From Solirubrobacterales bacterium (GTDB lineage: Bacteria; Actinomycetota; Thermoleophilia; Solirubrobacterales; Solirubrobacteraceae), in the NCBI GenBank assembly GCA_003138355.1, contig PLFX01000029.1:1-64000 (forward strand): a DNA stretch of 64,000 bases, in the 5' to 3' direction. Below the pieces are notes generated by a model. It saw only the letters and a program-made list of their open reading frames with translations. It did no database searches and was not told the origin of the DNA. This document shows positions 8,244-17,673 of this stretch, piece after piece. Each line of letters begins with the position of its first letter. Position 1 is the stretch's first letter. The translations under genes were made by a program, and so were the position numbers.

Positions 8244-9359
8244 ATGGAGCGCCAGACACTGATCGAAGACGAGCGCGGGCCGCTCGTCGCGCGCCTCACA
8301 GCCGTCCTGGGTGGCGATCGCCACGCGGCGGAAGATCTCGCCCAGGAGGCGCTGTTCCGCGCCTGGCAGCGCCTTCCGGAGGGGCTCGACGCGTCGCGTC
8401 GGCGGGCCTGGCTCGCGCGCACGGCGCGCAACCTCGCGATCGACGAGCTGCGCCGCCGCTCGCGCCGTCCGCTCGCGAGCGCGGCGGATACCGCAGGGCT
8501 GCCGGCCGCCGAGCCTGACGCCGCGCGCGAGGCGCTCGCCCGGCTGAGTCCCCACGAGCGCTTCGCGCTGCTGCTGCGCTTCGAGGCCGGCTTTACGCAC
8601 GCGGAGATCGCGGCGCTCCTCTCGACGACCGAGGAGGCGGCGCGCAAGCGCGTGTCAAGAGCGCGCGCCGCGTTCCTGCGCTCCTACCGCGCCGAGCGCG
8701 CCGGCAGCGAGCCGCTGATCCTCCTCGCAATCGGCGAGCAGCAGTCGGCGGCGCCGTACGTCCGCTGGCTCGAGCAGGCCGGCGCGCGCGTGCGCCAGAT
8801 GCGCAGTGGTGTCGGCGAGCGTGATCTCGCGACCGCCGACGGGATCGTCTTCACCGGCGCAGGCAACGACATCGATCCGCGCCTCTATGGCGAGCGCCGG
8901 CGCGCGGTCTGCGTGGAGCCTGATATCGCCGCCGACCGACTCGAGCTGGCCGCGCTATCAGGCGCGCTCGCACTCGATCTACCCGTCGTCGGCATCTGTC
9001 GCGGCGGCCAACTACTCAACATCGCCTCGGGCGGCAGCCTCTACCAGGACGTTCACGCCGACGGCCTGACCAAGCTCACCCACAACGGCACGCCACACCT
9101 TGTGCGCACTGAGCGCGCCGGGCTGATTCGCCGCCTCGCGGGCGCTTCGCCGCAGGTCCACAGCGAGCACCATCAGGCGGTCCGCAGCCTCGGCCGGCGG
9201 CTGCGCGTCACCGCTCAGTCTGCAGACGGCGTGATCGAGACCATCGAGCGCGACGACCGGCGTTTCGCGATCGGCCTCCAGTGGCATCCCGAGCACTCCG
9301 ACAGCGCGGCCGGCGCGCTCGTCGCCGAGGCGCTCGTCGAGGCCGCCGCGACGCGCTGA
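8244..9359 (+). CDS. ECF sigma factor fused to a class I glutamine amidotransferase-like (PuuD/peptidase C26) domain
   Basis: A single 371-aa ORF with two domains. Residues 1-150 are a complete sigma-70 ECF module: region 2 (AAEDLAQEALFRAWQRLPEG, ARTARNLAIDELRRRSR) and region 4 (LSPHERFALLLRFEAGFTHAEI, STTEEAARKRVSRARAAFL). Residues 157-371 are a gamma-glutamyl-GABA hydrolase-like domain with nucleophile Cys252 in GICRGGQLLN, His348 and Glu350 in WHPEHS, and the GGSLYQDV motif. No frameshift or stop lies between the halves. No anti-sigma gene is adjacent, so the hydrolase half may gate the sigma half. This architecture is unusual. Confidence 0.88.
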   Translation: MERQTLIEDERGPLVARLTAVLGGDRHAAEDLAQEALFRAWQRLPEGLDASRRRAWLARTARNLAIDELRRRSRRPLASAADTAGLPAAEPDAAREALARLSPHERFALLLRFEAGFTHAEIAALLSTTEEAARKRVSRARAAFLRSYRAERAGSEPLILLAIGEQQSAAPYVRWLEQAGARVRQMRSGVGERDLATADGIVFTGAGNDIDPRLYGERRRAVCVEPDIAADRLELAALSGALALDLPVVGICRGGQLLNIASGGSLYQDVHADGLTKLTHNGTPHLVRTERAGLIRRLAGASPQVHSEHHQAVRSLGRRLRVTAQSADGVIETIERDDRRFAIGLQWHPEHSDSAAGALVAEALVEAAATR

Positions 9360-9416
9360 TGGCGGTCGCCGCATCTGAATGGGGACTGCCTGTGTGGTGG
9401 TTCGCCCAGGCGGCGC

Positions 9417-10082
9417 CTACCGCCCGTCCTCGTAGCGTGGCGTCGGGGGGATCGGTTGCCCGTCATCCAGCGCCGCCACTACCGCCTGCGCGTCGGCGAG
9501 TCGGTACTCCTCCCCGTACACGGCCCCCGGCCGGCGCGGCGCCTCCATGACCGAGCAGTCCGCGGTGCCGCCGACGTCGACCGCGACGAAGCCGGCATCT
9601 TCGATCAAGCCGCTGACGAGCCGCTTCGCCGAGTCGTCGTCGCCGCACAGCCATTGGACGACGCGGCGCTCGCCTTCGCGTCCCGCGGCCTGGGCCTGGA
9701 AGCCGGCGGTGAGCGTGTTGAACGATTTCGTGTAGGTGGCGCCGGACATCCGCGCCGCGTTGAAGTGCGCCGCCGTGTCTCCCTCGGGCGGCAGCGGCGG
9801 ATTGCCGAACTGGTTGGTCGTGTCGATCACGATCTTGCCTGCGAGCGAGCCCGCCTGCTCGAGCGCGTTCGGCAGCTCGCTCCACGGGACGGAGAACACG
9901 ATGACCTCGGCGAACTGCACCGCCTCGGCGGGCGGTCCGCTGCTTCCGCCCAGCTCCCTGGCGAGCTCCTCGAGTTTCTTTGCGTCGCGGCTGAACGACA
10001 GCTTGACCTCGTGCCCTGCCGCGGCGAGCTGGCGCGCGATCCCGCCACCGATGCGGCCCGCGCCGACGATCCCAATTCTCAT
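9417..10082 (-). CDS. NADPH-dependent F420 reductase-like NAD(P)-binding protein
   Basis: A 221-aa Rossmann protein of the F420_oxidored/ProC type. GIVGAGRIGGGIARQLAAAGHEV is the dinucleotide loop, and SFSRDAKKL follows where an NADP phosphate-binding pocket would be. A central NQFGNP and KSFNTL motif is typical of the small F420:NADPH oxidoreductase and YajO/Fno-like families. It may interconvert F420H2 and NADPH or reduce another substrate. The start is ATG at 10082. Confidence 0.85.
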   Translation of the reverse strand: MRIGIVGAGRIGGGIARQLAAAGHEVKLSFSRDAKKLEELARELGGSSGPPAEAVQFAEVIVFSVPWSELPNALEQAGSLAGKIVIDTTNQFGNPPLPPEGDTAAHFNAARMSGATYTKSFNTLTAGFQAQAAGREGERRVVQWLCGDDDSAKRLVSGLIEDAGFVAVDVGGTADCSVMEAPRRPGAVYGEEYRLADAQAVVAALDDGQPIPPTPRYEDGR

Positions 10083-10169
10083 CGTGTCCTTCTATACCCG
10101 GCTGCGATGCGCGCGAACGTGAGCTGGCTGACGTTGCGCACGAGCGGGTCGGTCCTATGCTGGTCAGCC

Positions 10170-10559
10170 ATGAGCAAGGCATACCGTAAGCGCAACCTCG
10201 GTGATGTAGAGGACTCGGCGGCGAAGCACGGTCTCTCCGAGACGCAGGAGGCGCGCTTTCCTCGCGTCGAGCTTGGCGCGGAGCAGACCGCAATGAACTA
10301 CCTGAAGGTCAAGCCGAACAAGCGCGAGGCGTTCGCTCACCGCCATCACGAGGCGGAGGAGATTTACGTCGTGCTTGCCGGCGGCGGTCGCGTTAAGCTC
10401 GATTACGAGATCGTCGAGCTGGTCAAGCTTGACGCGGTGCGCGTCAGTCCCGGCACGGCACGCTCGTTCGAGGCCGGGCCGGACGGCCTCGAGGTGCTGA
10501 TCTTCGGGCGCCGCTTCGAGGGCGACGGCGAGATCGTCGAGGACTTCTGGGGCCCATAG
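10170..10559 (+). CDS. Cupin-domain protein
   Basis: A 129-aa single-cupin protein; the start is placed at ATG 10170 (MSKAYRKRNLGDVEDSA). Motif 1 reads FAHRHHEAEEIYVVLAG with metal-binding HRHHxxxE, and motif 2 covers VRVSPGTARSFEAGPDG. This is a small cytoplasmic protein with an intact likely metal site; the reaction is unknown. Confidence 0.85.
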   Translation: MSKAYRKRNLGDVEDSAAKHGLSETQEARFPRVELGAEQTAMNYLKVKPNKREAFAHRHHEAEEIYVVLAGGGRVKLDYEIVELVKLDAVRVSPGTARSFEAGPDGLEVLIFGRRFEGDGEIVEDFWGP

Positions 10560-10616
10560 CCGCCGGTCGGCGTCCGCTTTACTCTGGTCCTGGCCACCAC
10601 GAGCTAGGAGTACCCC

Positions 10617-10889
10617 GTGACCCCCTGCACGCATCTCGACCAGATCGCCGTCGCGCGCCCTGACCAGGTTCCCGGCTGCGAGGACTGTCTGGCGATCGGC
10701 GGACGCTGGCTGCACTTGCGCGTCTGCCGTAGCTGCGGCCACATCGGCTGCTGCGACTCATCGCCCAACCAGCACGCGAGCAAGCACGCGCGGGCAAGCG
10801 CGCACCCGATCGTGACCTCCGTCGAGCCTGGCGAGCACTGGTCCTACTGCTACGTCGACGACGCGGCGTTCGTGCTCGAGGGCGACTGA
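10617..10889 (+). CDS. UBP-type zinc-finger protein
   Basis: A 90-aa protein starting at GTG 10617. Its CxH/CxxC arrangement (CTHLDQ, CEDCLAIGGRWLHLRVC, CGHIGCCDSSPNQHASKH) is a UBP-type zinc finger like that of ubiquitin-specific proteases. In actinobacteria such stand-alone domains occur beside FAD oxidoreductases. Its stop overlaps the ATG of the next gene by one base (TGATG), so the two are translationally coupled. A partner or adaptor role for the oxidoreductase is inferred. Confidence 0.9.
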   Translation: MTPCTHLDQIAVARPDQVPGCEDCLAIGGRWLHLRVCRSCGHIGCCDSSPNQHASKHARASAHPIVTSVEPGEHWSYCYVDDAAFVLEGD

Positions 10890-12556
10890 TGGCGGAGCGA
10901 GCTAAACCGCTCGGCACGGGCGTCCCGGAGCCGGAGAACGTCGGCGGCGCGTTCCCTCGCCTGACGGATGCGCAGCTGGCGAAGGTACGGGCCGCGGGAA
11001 CCGTGCGCGCGGTAGCGGCCGGCGAGGTTCTCTTCCGCGAGGGCGATCTCGACTACGACTTCTTCGTCGTCGAGGCCGGCAGCGTGACGATCGTCCAGGG
11101 CTACGGCGCCGAGAACCGCGTGATCGCGGTCCACGGCAGCGGCCGCTTCCTCGGCGAGCTCAACCTGCTCACCGGCGCGCCGCCGCTGCTCAGCGCGATC
11201 GTACGCGAGCCCGGCAGCGTGATTCAGGTCCCGGTGGCCGAGCTGACACGCCTCGTCGCCGCCAACGAGGACCTCTCGAACCTGATCTTGCGCGCCTTGC
11301 TCGCGCGGCGCGCGATCATGATCGATCGCGGCGCCGGGATCCGCGTGATCGGCTCACGCTTCTCGCGCGACGCGCAGCGCCTGCGCGAGTTCTTGCGGCG
11401 CAACCGCATGCCCTACCAGTGGCTCGATCTTGAGCAGGACGAGGAGGCCGCGGCGCTGCTGGACGCGCTCTCGATCGCGCCGGATGAGACGCCCGTCGTG
11501 CTCGCCGCAGGCGGCGTGCTGCGCGATCCGACGAATGCGGAGCTCGCGGGGATGCTCGGCCTGAGCGCACGCGGCGCGCCCCCCGCGCTGTGCGACCTGA
11601 TCATCGTTGGCGGCGGACCGGCCGGGCTCGCCGCGGCCGTCTACGGGGCCTCGGAGGGGCTCGACACGCAGCTGATCGAGAAGCTCGCGTTCGGCGGGCA
11701 GGCGAGCACGTCCGCGCGGATCGAGAACTACCTCGGCTTCCCGACCGGGATCTCAGGCAGCGAGCTCGCGGAGCGCGCGACCCTCCAGGCGCGGCGCTTT
11801 GGCGCGCGCCTCGTTGTGCCCGCCCAGGCTAGAACCCTCGCCTACGAGGACGGCCACTTCGCGATCGAGTTCGCCGACGCAACGACGGTGCGAGGCCGGT
11901 CGATCATCGTCGCGACCGGGGCGAGCTACCGCAGGCTCGACATCCCCGGATTCGAGCGCTTCGAGATGGGCGGGGTCTTCTTCGCCGCAACCCAGGCGGA
12001 GGGTCAGCTCTGCGCCGGCGACCCGGTGGTCGTCGTCGGCGGCGGCAATTCTGCCGGCCAGGCGGCGATGTTCCTATCGCAGCGTTCAGCTTCGACGACG
12101 CTTGTCGTGCGGGGACCCGATCTGGGAAAGTCGATGTCGCGCTACCTGATCAACGAAATCGAGGACCGCGAGCAGATCGACGTGCTACCGAACGCCGAGG
12201 TGATCGAGCTCAAGGGCACGGACGAGCGGCTCGAGTCACTCGTCGTCCGCGACACGCTGGACGGCGCGCAGCGCGAGATCGACTGCAAAGCGCTCTTCGT
12301 GTTCATTGGCGCCGAGCCGCACACCGACTGGCTGCGCGGCCATGTTGCGATGGACGAGCACGGCTTCCTGCTCACCGGGCGCGATGTCCAGGCCGAGTCG
12401 CTCAGCGGTGAGCGACCGCTCTTCCTCGAGACGAGTCAGCTCGGCATCTTTGCCGTCGGCGATGTCCACGCAGGCTCGGTGAAGCGCGTCGCCTCCGCCG
12501 TCGGCGAGGGCTCGATGGCGGTCCAGCTCGTGCACCAGCGCCTCGCTGCCCTCTAG
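10889..12556 (+). CDS. Cyclic-nucleotide-binding domain / FAD-dependent thioredoxin reductase-like oxidoreductase
   Basis: A 555-aa three-part protein. Residues 28-140 form a cNMP-binding beta-roll (AGEVLFREGDLDYDFFVVEAG, RFLGELNLLTG). Residues 145-225 resemble a thioredoxin/glutaredoxin fold without CxxC. Residues 235-555 are a TrxR-type flavoprotein with GGGPAGLAAAVYGASEG, the NADPH motif VVGGGNSAGQAA and a C-terminal FAVGDVHAGSVKRVASA. The canonical redox CxxC is absent, so it is not a classical thioredoxin reductase. It is coupled to the UBP zinc-finger gene. Confidence 0.9.
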   Translation: MAERAKPLGTGVPEPENVGGAFPRLTDAQLAKVRAAGTVRAVAAGEVLFREGDLDYDFFVVEAGSVTIVQGYGAENRVIAVHGSGRFLGELNLLTGAPPLLSAIVREPGSVIQVPVAELTRLVAANEDLSNLILRALLARRAIMIDRGAGIRVIGSRFSRDAQRLREFLRRNRMPYQWLDLEQDEEAAALLDALSIAPDETPVVLAAGGVLRDPTNAELAGMLGLSARGAPPALCDLIIVGGGPAGLAAAVYGASEGLDTQLIEKLAFGGQASTSARIENYLGFPTGISGSELAERATLQARRFGARLVVPAQARTLAYEDGHFAIEFADATTVRGRSIIVATGASYRRLDIPGFERFEMGGVFFAATQAEGQLCAGDPVVVVGGGNSAGQAAMFLSQRSASTTLVVRGPDLGKSMSRYLINEIEDREQIDVLPNAEVIELKGTDERLESLVVRDTLDGAQREIDCKALFVFIGAEPHTDWLRGHVAMDEHGFLLTGRDVQAESLSGERPLFLETSQLGIFAVGDVHAGSVKRVASAVGEGSMAVQLVHQRLAAL

Positions 12557-12611
12557 CGCACGATCCCGTCCGCAATCGGATTGCTCTCGCCGACGAGCTG
12601 GCAGCCTTGTC

Positions 12612-15600
12612 TCAGGCCAGGTTCAGCCGGTGCGCGACCGCGGCAGCCTGCGTACGGCTCTGAACGCCGAGCTTGCCGAGGATGCGCGAGACGTGGACGC
12701 TCGCCGTCTTCTCGGCCATGAAGAGCGCCGCGCCGATCTGTCGGTTGGTCGCACCCTCCGCCAGCAGCGCGAGGACCTGACGCTCACGTGCCGTCAAGCC
12801 GAACGGATCCTCGCTCGCCGGCTCCTCGACATCGCCTGCGGCCGCCGCTGTGGCGATCCGCGCCCGCTCCGCCAGGGTCGTGAGCTCGGCGACCAGCCAG
12901 CGCGAGCCGATCCGCCGCGCGAGCTCGAGCGCCGGCTCGAGCGCTGCTGCCGCGGCCGCGCGGTCATCGTGCTCCGCCAGCGCCTCGAACTCGCGCCAGC
13001 GCGCGGTCGCCTCGCGGTAGGGACGCTCGACCTCCTGCCAGGCCATTGTCGCGGCGTGCCAGGCCTTGGGGTCGTTGCGGCCCCTCGCCCGCCCAAGCTC
13101 TGCGGTCCCGGTGGCGATCCAGGCCTGCTCGATCGGGCCGCCGTCTTGTGCCGCCGCCTTCAGACGGTCGACATGAATGCGCGCCCGCGCGATCGCATCA
13201 CGCTCGGCCGCCTTGTCGCGCAGGTCGCGCGAGCGCTGCGCGAAGTCGGCTTCGATCCGCACGCCCGCGGCCGTGACGCGCGCGATGCGGATGACGTCCT
13301 CGGTGCACAGTTCGAGGCGGTCGAGCGCCTGCGCCACGGCGGCGCGCGCCGCCGGCAGGTCACGGCGGCGCCGATGAAGCTCGGCCCGGAGCGCACCGTA
13401 TTTGCCGATCCACTGTGGCTCGGGTGAGCTCGCGACGAGCTCGGCGACGTCCTCGAGCGCCAGCGCGGCGCGGTCCTCCTCGCCCTCCACGAGCGCGATG
13501 TCGGCCTCGCAGAGCCCGCGGAAGATGCGCAGCAGCCCGACGAGCTGTGGCGGCACACTGGCGAGGAGGTCCTTGGCCTCGGCGATGTTGCCGAGGTCGA
13601 ACGTGATCTCGCAGATGCACAGCCGCAGCCAGTCGTGGTTGCTGCGCGCGACGGAGACCGCGAGCCCGTCGCGCGCGAGGGCGAGCCCCTCCACGGTGCG
13701 GGCGTGGGCGTGCAGCACCTCGGCGAGATTCGCGAAGGCATAGCTTGCGCCGTCGGGGTCGTCGCTCGCCTGGGCGACGGCGATCGAGCGACGGAGCAGC
13801 TCGACGCCTTCGTCAACGCGTCCGAGTGCGGCGTGCGCCATGCCGAGCGTGTTCAGGAGCTCTGCCTGGGCTTCGCTGTCGTGCGCGGTGGTCGCGGCCG
13901 CCAGCGCCTGCTCGCCGTCGCGCACGGCGTCGCGGTAGCGCCCGCGCAAGACGAGCGTTCGCGCAAGCCAGGCGAGCAAGAGCGTGCGCTCGCGCGTGCC
14001 GTCCTCCTCGCTCAGCATCGCCAGCGCTAGCTGCGCGCCGGCGAGCGCGTCGTCGCCGCGGCCGAGCGCCCATTGCAAGCGCGCGAGGCGCGCGAGGATC
14101 GCCGCGTAGCGCTGGTGATCGACGCTCGGGTCGAGCTCTTGCAGTGCGCTCTCGAGCAGATGCTCCCCGCGCACGCGGTTGCCGCTGAGCGAGTGCGCCT
14201 GGGCTGCGAGAGCGAGCAGTCCGACGTGATCCAGCTGTGCCACCGCAGACGCGTTCTCGACGCGCGGCCACAGCTCGATCGCGCGGTCGCTGAGCTCGGC
14301 CACCTCGGCGTAAGCGTGGACCCGTGTTGCAGCGATCGCCGCCTCGGTGCTTGCGCGCAGCGCCGCCGGCTGGTCGCCGGCCGCCGCGTAATGGAACGCG
14401 ATCGCCCCTGCGCGATCGATCGCGTCTCCGGCCTCGGCCGCCCACGTGCGCTCGAAGGCGCGCGCGAGCGCGAGGTGGAGCGCGCCGCGCTCGCCCGGGA
14501 GCAGATCGTCAACGACCGCTTCGCGTAGCAGGGCGTGGCGGAATGCGAGCCGCCCGTCATCGGCGCTCACAAGCACCTGTTCGTCGACGGCTTCGCGCAG
14601 CGCCGTGGTGAGCGCCGGGCCGTCGAGTCCGGTTACCTCGGCGATCGTTGCCTGGTCCAGCTGGCGGCCGGCGGCGATCGCGCGCGCTGCTCGCTGAGCA
14701 TCGGGCGAGAGGCGCTCGACGCGCAAGAGGAACGCGTCGCGCAGGCTCGCCGGCGCGGCGCCGCGGCCGTCGAGTCCCGCGGCGAGCAGCTCCTCGGTGA
14801 AGAGCGCGTTGCCCTCGCTGCGTTCGTACAGCCGCGCAACCAGCTCCTCGGCGGGCGCGTCGCCGAGGATGTCGGCGAGCGCCTCGGTCAGCTCGGCGCG
14901 GTCGAAGGGCTCGACATCGATGCGCCGCGCGCGACCAAGTCGGTCGAGCTCGGCGAGCAGCGCGCGAAGCGGGTGCCGGCGGTGCAGCTCGTCGGTACGG
15001 AACGTGAGCACGAGCAGCACGCGTTCGCTGCGCAGGCTGCGCGCGAGGAACGAAACGAACATGCGCGTCGAGCTGTCGGCCCAGTGCATGTCCTCGAGCA
15101 CGAGTGCCACCGACTGACGCTCGCTGAGCGCGTTCAGTAGCTCGAGCAGGGCTTCGAACAGGCGCAGCTGGCCGCTCCCGTCGCGGCTGTCGGGCGGCGG
15201 CGGGGCGGCGTCGAGCCCCGGCAGGAGCGTCGCGAGCTGGGTGCGAGTCCTCTCCGGCAGCGTCGCGAGCGCCGCGTCCTGGCCGCGCACGAGCGGACGC
15301 AGCGCGTTCAACAGCGGCGAGTAGGGCAGCTCGCTGTCGCCTTGCTCGACCGCCTCGCCGCGCAGTACGAGCATCTCGCCGCTCAGGCGGCGTTCGAGCT
15401 CGTCGACGAGGCGCGTCTTGCCTACGCCCGACTCACCGCCCAGCAGGACGAGTGTCGGGCAACGCCCCTGCGCTTCCCGCGCCGCCAGCTCGAGCTCGCC
15501 GAGCTCGCCGACTCGTCCGACGAAGTGGCTGCTCGTGAGCCGCATTCGCACCTGCGAAGTATCGCCTGATTGCGCTCCAGGGACGCGCCCTGCTGACGCG

Positions 15601-15632
15601 ACCGCGCCGTGCCGCACGGTCCCGTAGCTCAT
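12612..15632 (-). CDS. LuxR-family transcriptional regulator with AAA ATPase and TPR region (LAL type)
   Basis: A 1006-aa regulator. Residues 34-75 hold the start of the AAA_16 module with Walker A GGESGVGKTRLVDEL, and Walker B reads VALVLEDMHWAD. The central 500 residues are TPR-like helical repeats (LAALHEDL-type patterns, NTLGMAHAALGRVDEG). The C-terminal 65 residues are a LuxR helix-turn-helix (LTARERQVLALLAEGATNRQ). MalT-like proteins of this size activate transcription on binding ATP and an inducer. An alternative start is ATG 15545 (MRLTSSHFVGR), which fits the domain edge better. No linked target is obvious. Confidence 0.92.
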   Translation of the reverse strand: MSYGTVRHGAVASAGRVPGAQSGDTSQVRMRLTSSHFVGRVGELGELELAAREAQGRCPTLVLLGGESGVGKTRLVDELERRLSGEMLVLRGEAVEQGDSELPYSPLLNALRPLVRGQDAALATLPERTRTQLATLLPGLDAAPPPPDSRDGSGQLRLFEALLELLNALSERQSVALVLEDMHWADSSTRMFVSFLARSLRSERVLLVLTFRTDELHRRHPLRALLAELDRLGRARRIDVEPFDRAELTEALADILGDAPAEELVARLYERSEGNALFTEELLAAGLDGRGAAPASLRDAFLLRVERLSPDAQRAARAIAAGRQLDQATIAEVTGLDGPALTTALREAVDEQVLVSADDGRLAFRHALLREAVVDDLLPGERGALHLALARAFERTWAAEAGDAIDRAGAIAFHYAAAGDQPAALRASTEAAIAATRVHAYAEVAELSDRAIELWPRVENASAVAQLDHVGLLALAAQAHSLSGNRVRGEHLLESALQELDPSVDHQRYAAILARLARLQWALGRGDDALAGAQLALAMLSEEDGTRERTLLLAWLARTLVLRGRYRDAVRDGEQALAAATTAHDSEAQAELLNTLGMAHAALGRVDEGVELLRRSIAVAQASDDPDGASYAFANLAEVLHAHARTVEGLALARDGLAVSVARSNHDWLRLCICEITFDLGNIAEAKDLLASVPPQLVGLLRIFRGLCEADIALVEGEEDRAALALEDVAELVASSPEPQWIGKYGALRAELHRRRRDLPAARAAVAQALDRLELCTEDVIRIARVTAAGVRIEADFAQRSRDLRDKAAERDAIARARIHVDRLKAAAQDGGPIEQAWIATGTAELGRARGRNDPKAWHAATMAWQEVERPYREATARWREFEALAEHDDRAAAAAALEPALELARRIGSRWLVAELTTLAERARIATAAAAGDVEEPASEDPFGLTARERQVLALLAEGATNRQIGAALFMAEKTASVHVSRILGKLGVQSRTQAAAVAHRLNLA

Positions 15633-15962
15633 AGGAGTGCGCTTCGGCGAGTTGGCTCGTGAGGGCTGGATGCACTGCGACTCCCTTCGGTTGTGTCCAC
15701 GCTCGAAGGCTCCACTAAGGAGCCGCCGCTCACATCGGCAATCCGCAGCCAGTTCGCGCAGTCGACCCCTTAGCTGGCGGCGTCGGAGCCTTAGCCGTCG
15801 GCGGCGCGCCGGCCGGTTCGGTAGCGCCGGCGCGACGGACGATGCATACGCCCCGCTCCTGGCGGGTAGGCCTGGTTCGTGAGCCCACTGGCCGAACAGA
15901 TTGCGCGGATGCGGCGCGAGGTGCGCCGCCGGAGCGTACCGGCGAGCAGCCGGATGCCCGGC
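15633..15962. other. Intergenic region without a supported gene
   Basis: This is 330 bp upstream of the LuxR/AAA gene. ORFs on either strand are short and Arg/Pro-rich, as expected for shadow frames in GC-rich DNA. I saw no tRNA or clear repeat. Confidence 0.5.
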
Positions 15963-16646
15963 TTAGGCAGGCACGGAGGCGTCTTCGAGGGCGCGCAAGA
16001 TCGCGGCGGCATCGGGACGCGTGAGCGGGCCCGGCTGGTTCAGCTGGCGCGCGAGGCGGCGCGGGGCGTAGAGTCGGAAGTCCGCGATCCGCAGGGTCCA
16101 GAGCGTCGGTAGCGCGGACCGGGCGAGGCGGCCCGACGGGTTGACGAAGCAGAAGCACCCGTAGACGGGCACTTCGTCCGCGAGCACGCCGCGTACCGCT
16201 CGTACCTGTTTGGCGAGCGCGTCGACGAGCCGGGTGTGGTTGCGCCCACCGATGATCAGGCGCGGCTTGCCGAGCAGTGGATTGATCACCTCGACATTGC
16301 CTCGACAGCGCTTCGTGTCGATCACGTAGACGCCCGACGGTGCGATCGCAATGTGGTCGATGTTTGTGCCCGAGCCGGCGAGTCGACGGTCATGCAGGAC
16401 CGGCACGGATGGGCAGCGCGCGGCTATTACCTGGGCTACCTCCTCCTCGCCACCGGCGCCGGTTTCCCAATTGCGCTCGTCCGGGCGCGACATGCGCTCG
16501 CGCTCGGAGAAGGCGTCGATCACGCGCGAGGCTCGCGTGCGTCCGGCGGCGCGCTCTGCCGATTCGCCCGCGCTCGTTTCACGACGGCTCTTGGGATCGC
16601 GCGCCATCATCGCTCCAGCGTTGCAGCTCGGGCGGCGGGCCGGCAC
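15963..16646 (-). CDS. NERD (nuclease-related) domain protein
   Basis: A 227-aa track ORF; an internal ATG at 16607 (MARDPKSRRE) is also plausible because the first 13 residues are low-complexity. The NERD domain spans about residues 60-165 with GAGGEEEVAQVI, then NIDHIAIAPSGVYVIDTKRC. That stretch carries the D...(D/E)xK-type catalytic pattern of restriction-like nucleases. The C-terminus is basic with no extra domain seen. Isolated between two unrelated genes; role unknown. Confidence 0.88.
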   Translation of the reverse strand: MPARRPSCNAGAMMARDPKSRRETSAGESAERAAGRTRASRVIDAFSERERMSRPDERNWETGAGGEEEVAQVIAARCPSVPVLHDRRLAGSGTNIDHIAIAPSGVYVIDTKRCRGNVEVINPLLGKPRLIIGGRNHTRLVDALAKQVRAVRGVLADEVPVYGCFCFVNPSGRLARSALPTLWTLRIADFRLYAPRRLARQLNQPGPLTRPDAAAILRALEDASVPA

Positions 16647-16692
16647 ACCGTCGATCGATTCCCGTCACGGCCGGTTTGCGAAATCGCTGTTC

Positions 16693-17610
16693 TTATGGGG
16701 ACGCTTCGCGTCCCGGCGGTCTTGTCTCGATGTGCAGCAGCTCCTGGCGAGCGTGATCGACCTGGAGTGTCGTGTGCTCGATCGCGAAGCGATCTCGCAG
16801 CGCGGCCGCGAGCTCGCGGCGCGCCTCGTGGCAGTCCGCCTGCGCGTCGACGAGGACATGGGCGGACAGCGCTGGGAAGCCACTTGTGACCTCCCACACG
16901 TGCAGGTCATGGACCTCCTGGACGCCCGCGACGCCCACCATCGCGCGCCCGATCGCCGCGACATCGAGCCCCTTCGGCGCTGCCTCGAGGAAGATGCGCC
17001 CGGAGTCGCGCAGCAGCCGGTATGACGCAGCGAGCATGGTCGTCGCGATCACGAGCGACGCGATCGCGTCCGCGCGGCGAAAGCCCGTCGCGATGATCAC
17101 CCCGCCCGCCGCAGCCGTCGCGAGGAACGCGAAGAGATCCGTCGCCATGTGCCGGAGGGCGCCCTCGATGTTGAGACTGCGCGGCCCGCCTCGCGCGAGG
17201 ATCAGGGTCGCCGTGAGGCTCACGACGGCGCCCGCGAGCGCGACGATCAGCACCGCGCGCCCACCGACCCGGGCGGGGTGGACGAGGTGCGCGATGGCCT
17301 CGTAGACGATTACGCCGCCGAGCACGAGTAGCGTCGCGCCGTTGAACTGCGCTGAGAGGATCTCGGCCCGCCGCAGCCCGTAGGTCATCGCGCCGCGCGC
17401 CGGACGCCGCGCGAGCCGGACGGCCGCGACAGCCACACCGAGTGCAGCCGCGTCGGTCAGCATGTGGGCCGCGTCTGAGAGCAGCGCGAGCGAGTGCGCG
17501 AGCACCCCGACGGCGACCTCCACACCCATGAACGCCAGGATCAGCGCCAGCGCCACCGCCAGGTGGCGTTCGCCTGCGCTCCCATGGCTGTGTCCGTGGT
17601 GGTCGCTCAC
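16693..17610 (-). CDS. Cation diffusion facilitator (CDF) metal exporter
   Basis: A 305-aa CzcD/ZitB-like transporter. It has a His-rich N-terminus (SDHHGHSHG) and six membrane helices. The metal site is formed by LLSDAAHMLTDA in TM2 and RHMATDLFAF in TM5, each with HxxxD. A cytoplasmic C-terminal domain of about 85 residues carries HDLHVWEVTSG. It starts at GTG 17610. It exports zinc or a similar divalent ion in exchange for protons. No regulator is next to it, unlike the second CDF at 19907. Confidence 0.93.
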   Translation of the reverse strand: MSDHHGHSHGSAGERHLAVALALILAFMGVEVAVGVLAHSLALLSDAAHMLTDAAALGVAVAAVRLARRPARGAMTYGLRRAEILSAQFNGATLLVLGGVIVYEAIAHLVHPARVGGRAVLIVALAGAVVSLTATLILARGGPRSLNIEGALRHMATDLFAFLATAAAGGVIIATGFRRADAIASLVIATTMLAASYRLLRDSGRIFLEAAPKGLDVAAIGRAMVGVAGVQEVHDLHVWEVTSGFPALSAHVLVDAQADCHEARRELAAALRDRFAIEHTTLQVDHARQELLHIETRPPGREASP

Positions 17611-17673
17611 CGCCTCGGATTCTCCTCGTCTGCCCCGCGGCGGTGGGCCGCGGTGTGCGGCGATGTGCTGACG

